Assembly: GCA_009996555.1 (NCBI GenBank)
Contig: JAACZX010000528.1
Span: 1 to 6,744 of the forward strand
Direction of reading: 5' to 3'
Length of the DNA: 6,744 nucleotides
Source of the DNA: Chitinophagaceae bacterium
GTDB taxonomy: Bacteria; Bacteroidota; Bacteroidia; Chitinophagales; Chitinophagaceae
The translations under genes were made by a program, and so were the position numbers. Shown piece by piece: positions 6,226-6,744 of the stretch; within the stretch, counting starts at the first letter, position 1, and the number at the start of each line of letters is the position of its first letter. The notes beneath the pieces were generated by a model. It did not search any database. It was not told where the DNA came from and worked only from the letters and a program-made list of their open reading frames with translations.

Positions 6226-6233
6226 TACCTTTG
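6226..6233 (+). promoter_or_regulatory. rplS promoter -7 element
   Basis: TACCTTTG matches TAnnTTTG exactly and lies 20 bases before the rplS ATG, giving a predicted leader of only about 12-16 bases. The -33 region is weak (TTAC at 6202-6205 is the best-placed candidate). No terminator hairpin is visible between the beta-barrel stop at 6136 and this promoter, so some read-through into rplS is possible. Confidence 0.65.
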
Positions 6234-6253
6234 CCGTCCTAAAATTAAGAGTT

Positions 6254-6607
6254 ATGAACGCAGCTGTTGCATTTGTACATGAGCAATTGACCGCTAAGAA
6301 AGAACAACCAAAGTTCAAAGCAGGTGATAACGTTACTGTGAACTATAAGATCGTAGAAGGTGGTAAAGAGCGTATCCAGGGTTTCCGTGGAGATGTGATC
6401 AAACGCCAGGGACAAGGCGCAACTGCTACATTTACAGTGCGTAAGATCTCTGATGGTATTGGTGTAGAACGTACATTCCCTGTAAACTCTCCTAACGTTG
6501 ATTCAGTTGAACTGAACAAAGTTGGTAAAGTAAGCCGTGCGAAATTGTTCTACCTCCGTGAAAGAAGCGGTAAAAGTGCCCGTATTAAAGAAAAGCGCAT
6601 GAGATAA
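6254..6607 (+). CDS. rplS: 50S ribosomal protein L19
   Basis: L19 is a large-subunit ribosomal protein at the 30S-50S interface, close to bridges with 16S rRNA. The 117 residues fit the usual 115-120. The family pattern is complete: [31 protein letters not shown] in the N-terminal half; then [21 protein letters not shown] (about 56-76); and a basic C-terminus with [25 protein letters not shown]. The ATG is the natural start and has no Shine-Dalgarno. Codon use is biased toward CGT for Arg and GGT for Gly, as expected of a highly expressed gene. In many bacteria rplS follows rpsP, rimM and trmD; here it stands alone with its own promoter and terminator. Confidence 0.97.
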   Translation: MNAAVAFVHEQLTAKKEQPKFKAGDNVTVNYKIVEGGKERIQGFRGDVIKRQGQGATATFTVRKISDGIGVERTFPVNSPNVDSVELNKVGKVSRAKLFYLRERSGKSARIKEKRMR

Positions 6608-6628
6608 GCCTTTTCGAAAGCATATTAC

Positions 6629-6666
6629 TAAAAGGGGAAAGCAAAACTTTCCCCTTTTATGTTTTT
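6629..6666 (+). terminator. Intrinsic terminator after rplS
   Basis: TAAAAGGGGAAAG (6629-6641) pairs perfectly with CTTTCCCCTTTTA (6647-6659) around the five-base loop CAAAA. That gives 13 uninterrupted pairs with a GGGG/CCCC block, followed by TG and a run of five T (6662-6666). It starts 21 bases after the rplS stop. The A and T runs on both sides mean it could also work for a transcript arriving from the right. Confidence 0.9.
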
Positions 6667-6684
6667 ATTACCGGATATGATTCC

Positions 6685-6736
6685 TATATTTACAGACCCT
6701 GAATCAAAAAAGATTCGCTTAATCCCATACCTTTTG
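6685..6736 (+). promoter_or_regulatory. Possible promoter of next gene
   Basis: After the rplS terminator there is no gene in the last 80 bases. TATATTTA (6685-6692) is one mismatch from TAnnTTTG, and TACCTTTTG (6728-6736) resembles the rplS element with one extra T. Between them GAATC (6701-6705) and GATTC (6712-6716) form a short inverted repeat around six A. A gene starting just beyond the right edge would explain these, but it cannot be seen. Confidence 0.3.
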
Positions 6737-6744
6737 AAATAATC

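Overview
The window looks like the chromosome of a member of the Bacteroidota, most likely close to Chitinophagaceae. The evidence is the gene set (an 807-residue PheT, ZapA, RNase Y, a small outer-membrane beta-barrel, L19), start codons with no Shine-Dalgarno sequence, a gene product resembling a type IX secretion sorting domain, and several copies of the Bacteroidota -7 promoter element TAnnTTTG. I have no database match, so the taxonomic placement is inference.

Layout. Positions 1-396 are a non-coding leader with T-rich runs, a group of DnaA-box-like 9-mers, an imperfect dyad at 213-235 and a promoter just before pheT. pheT (397-2820, +) is followed after 20 bases by a 95-residue coiled-coil gene (2841-3128, +). 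This converges, with a 2-base gap, on a small minus-strand gene (3131-3382) whose product resembles a free-standing T9SS type A C-terminal sorting domain. The divergent region 3383-3498 precedes zapA (3499-3810, +), which ends at a hairpin terminator. A promoter-like element then leads into rny (3970-5535, +). Next are a secreted outer-membrane beta-barrel gene (5597-6136, +), rplS (6254-6607, +) with its own promoter and a strong terminator, and the start of another promoter region at the right edge.

How the genes relate. Most are housekeeping functions: phenylalanine tRNA charging, Z-ring assembly, mRNA decay at the membrane and a large-subunit ribosomal protein. The coiled-coil protein may act with ZapA, by size and neighbourhood only.

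Three places deserve most attention. A near-perfect intrinsic terminator after rny contains, in its loop, the start codon of the beta-barrel gene, and its U-tract encodes part of that gene's signal peptide. The orphan sorting-domain-like protein has no signal peptide and no cargo. The pheT leader has a dense set of DnaA-box-like sites around a dyad. I see no mobile element, CRISPR array, tRNA or rRNA, and no clear previously undescribed multi-gene system.
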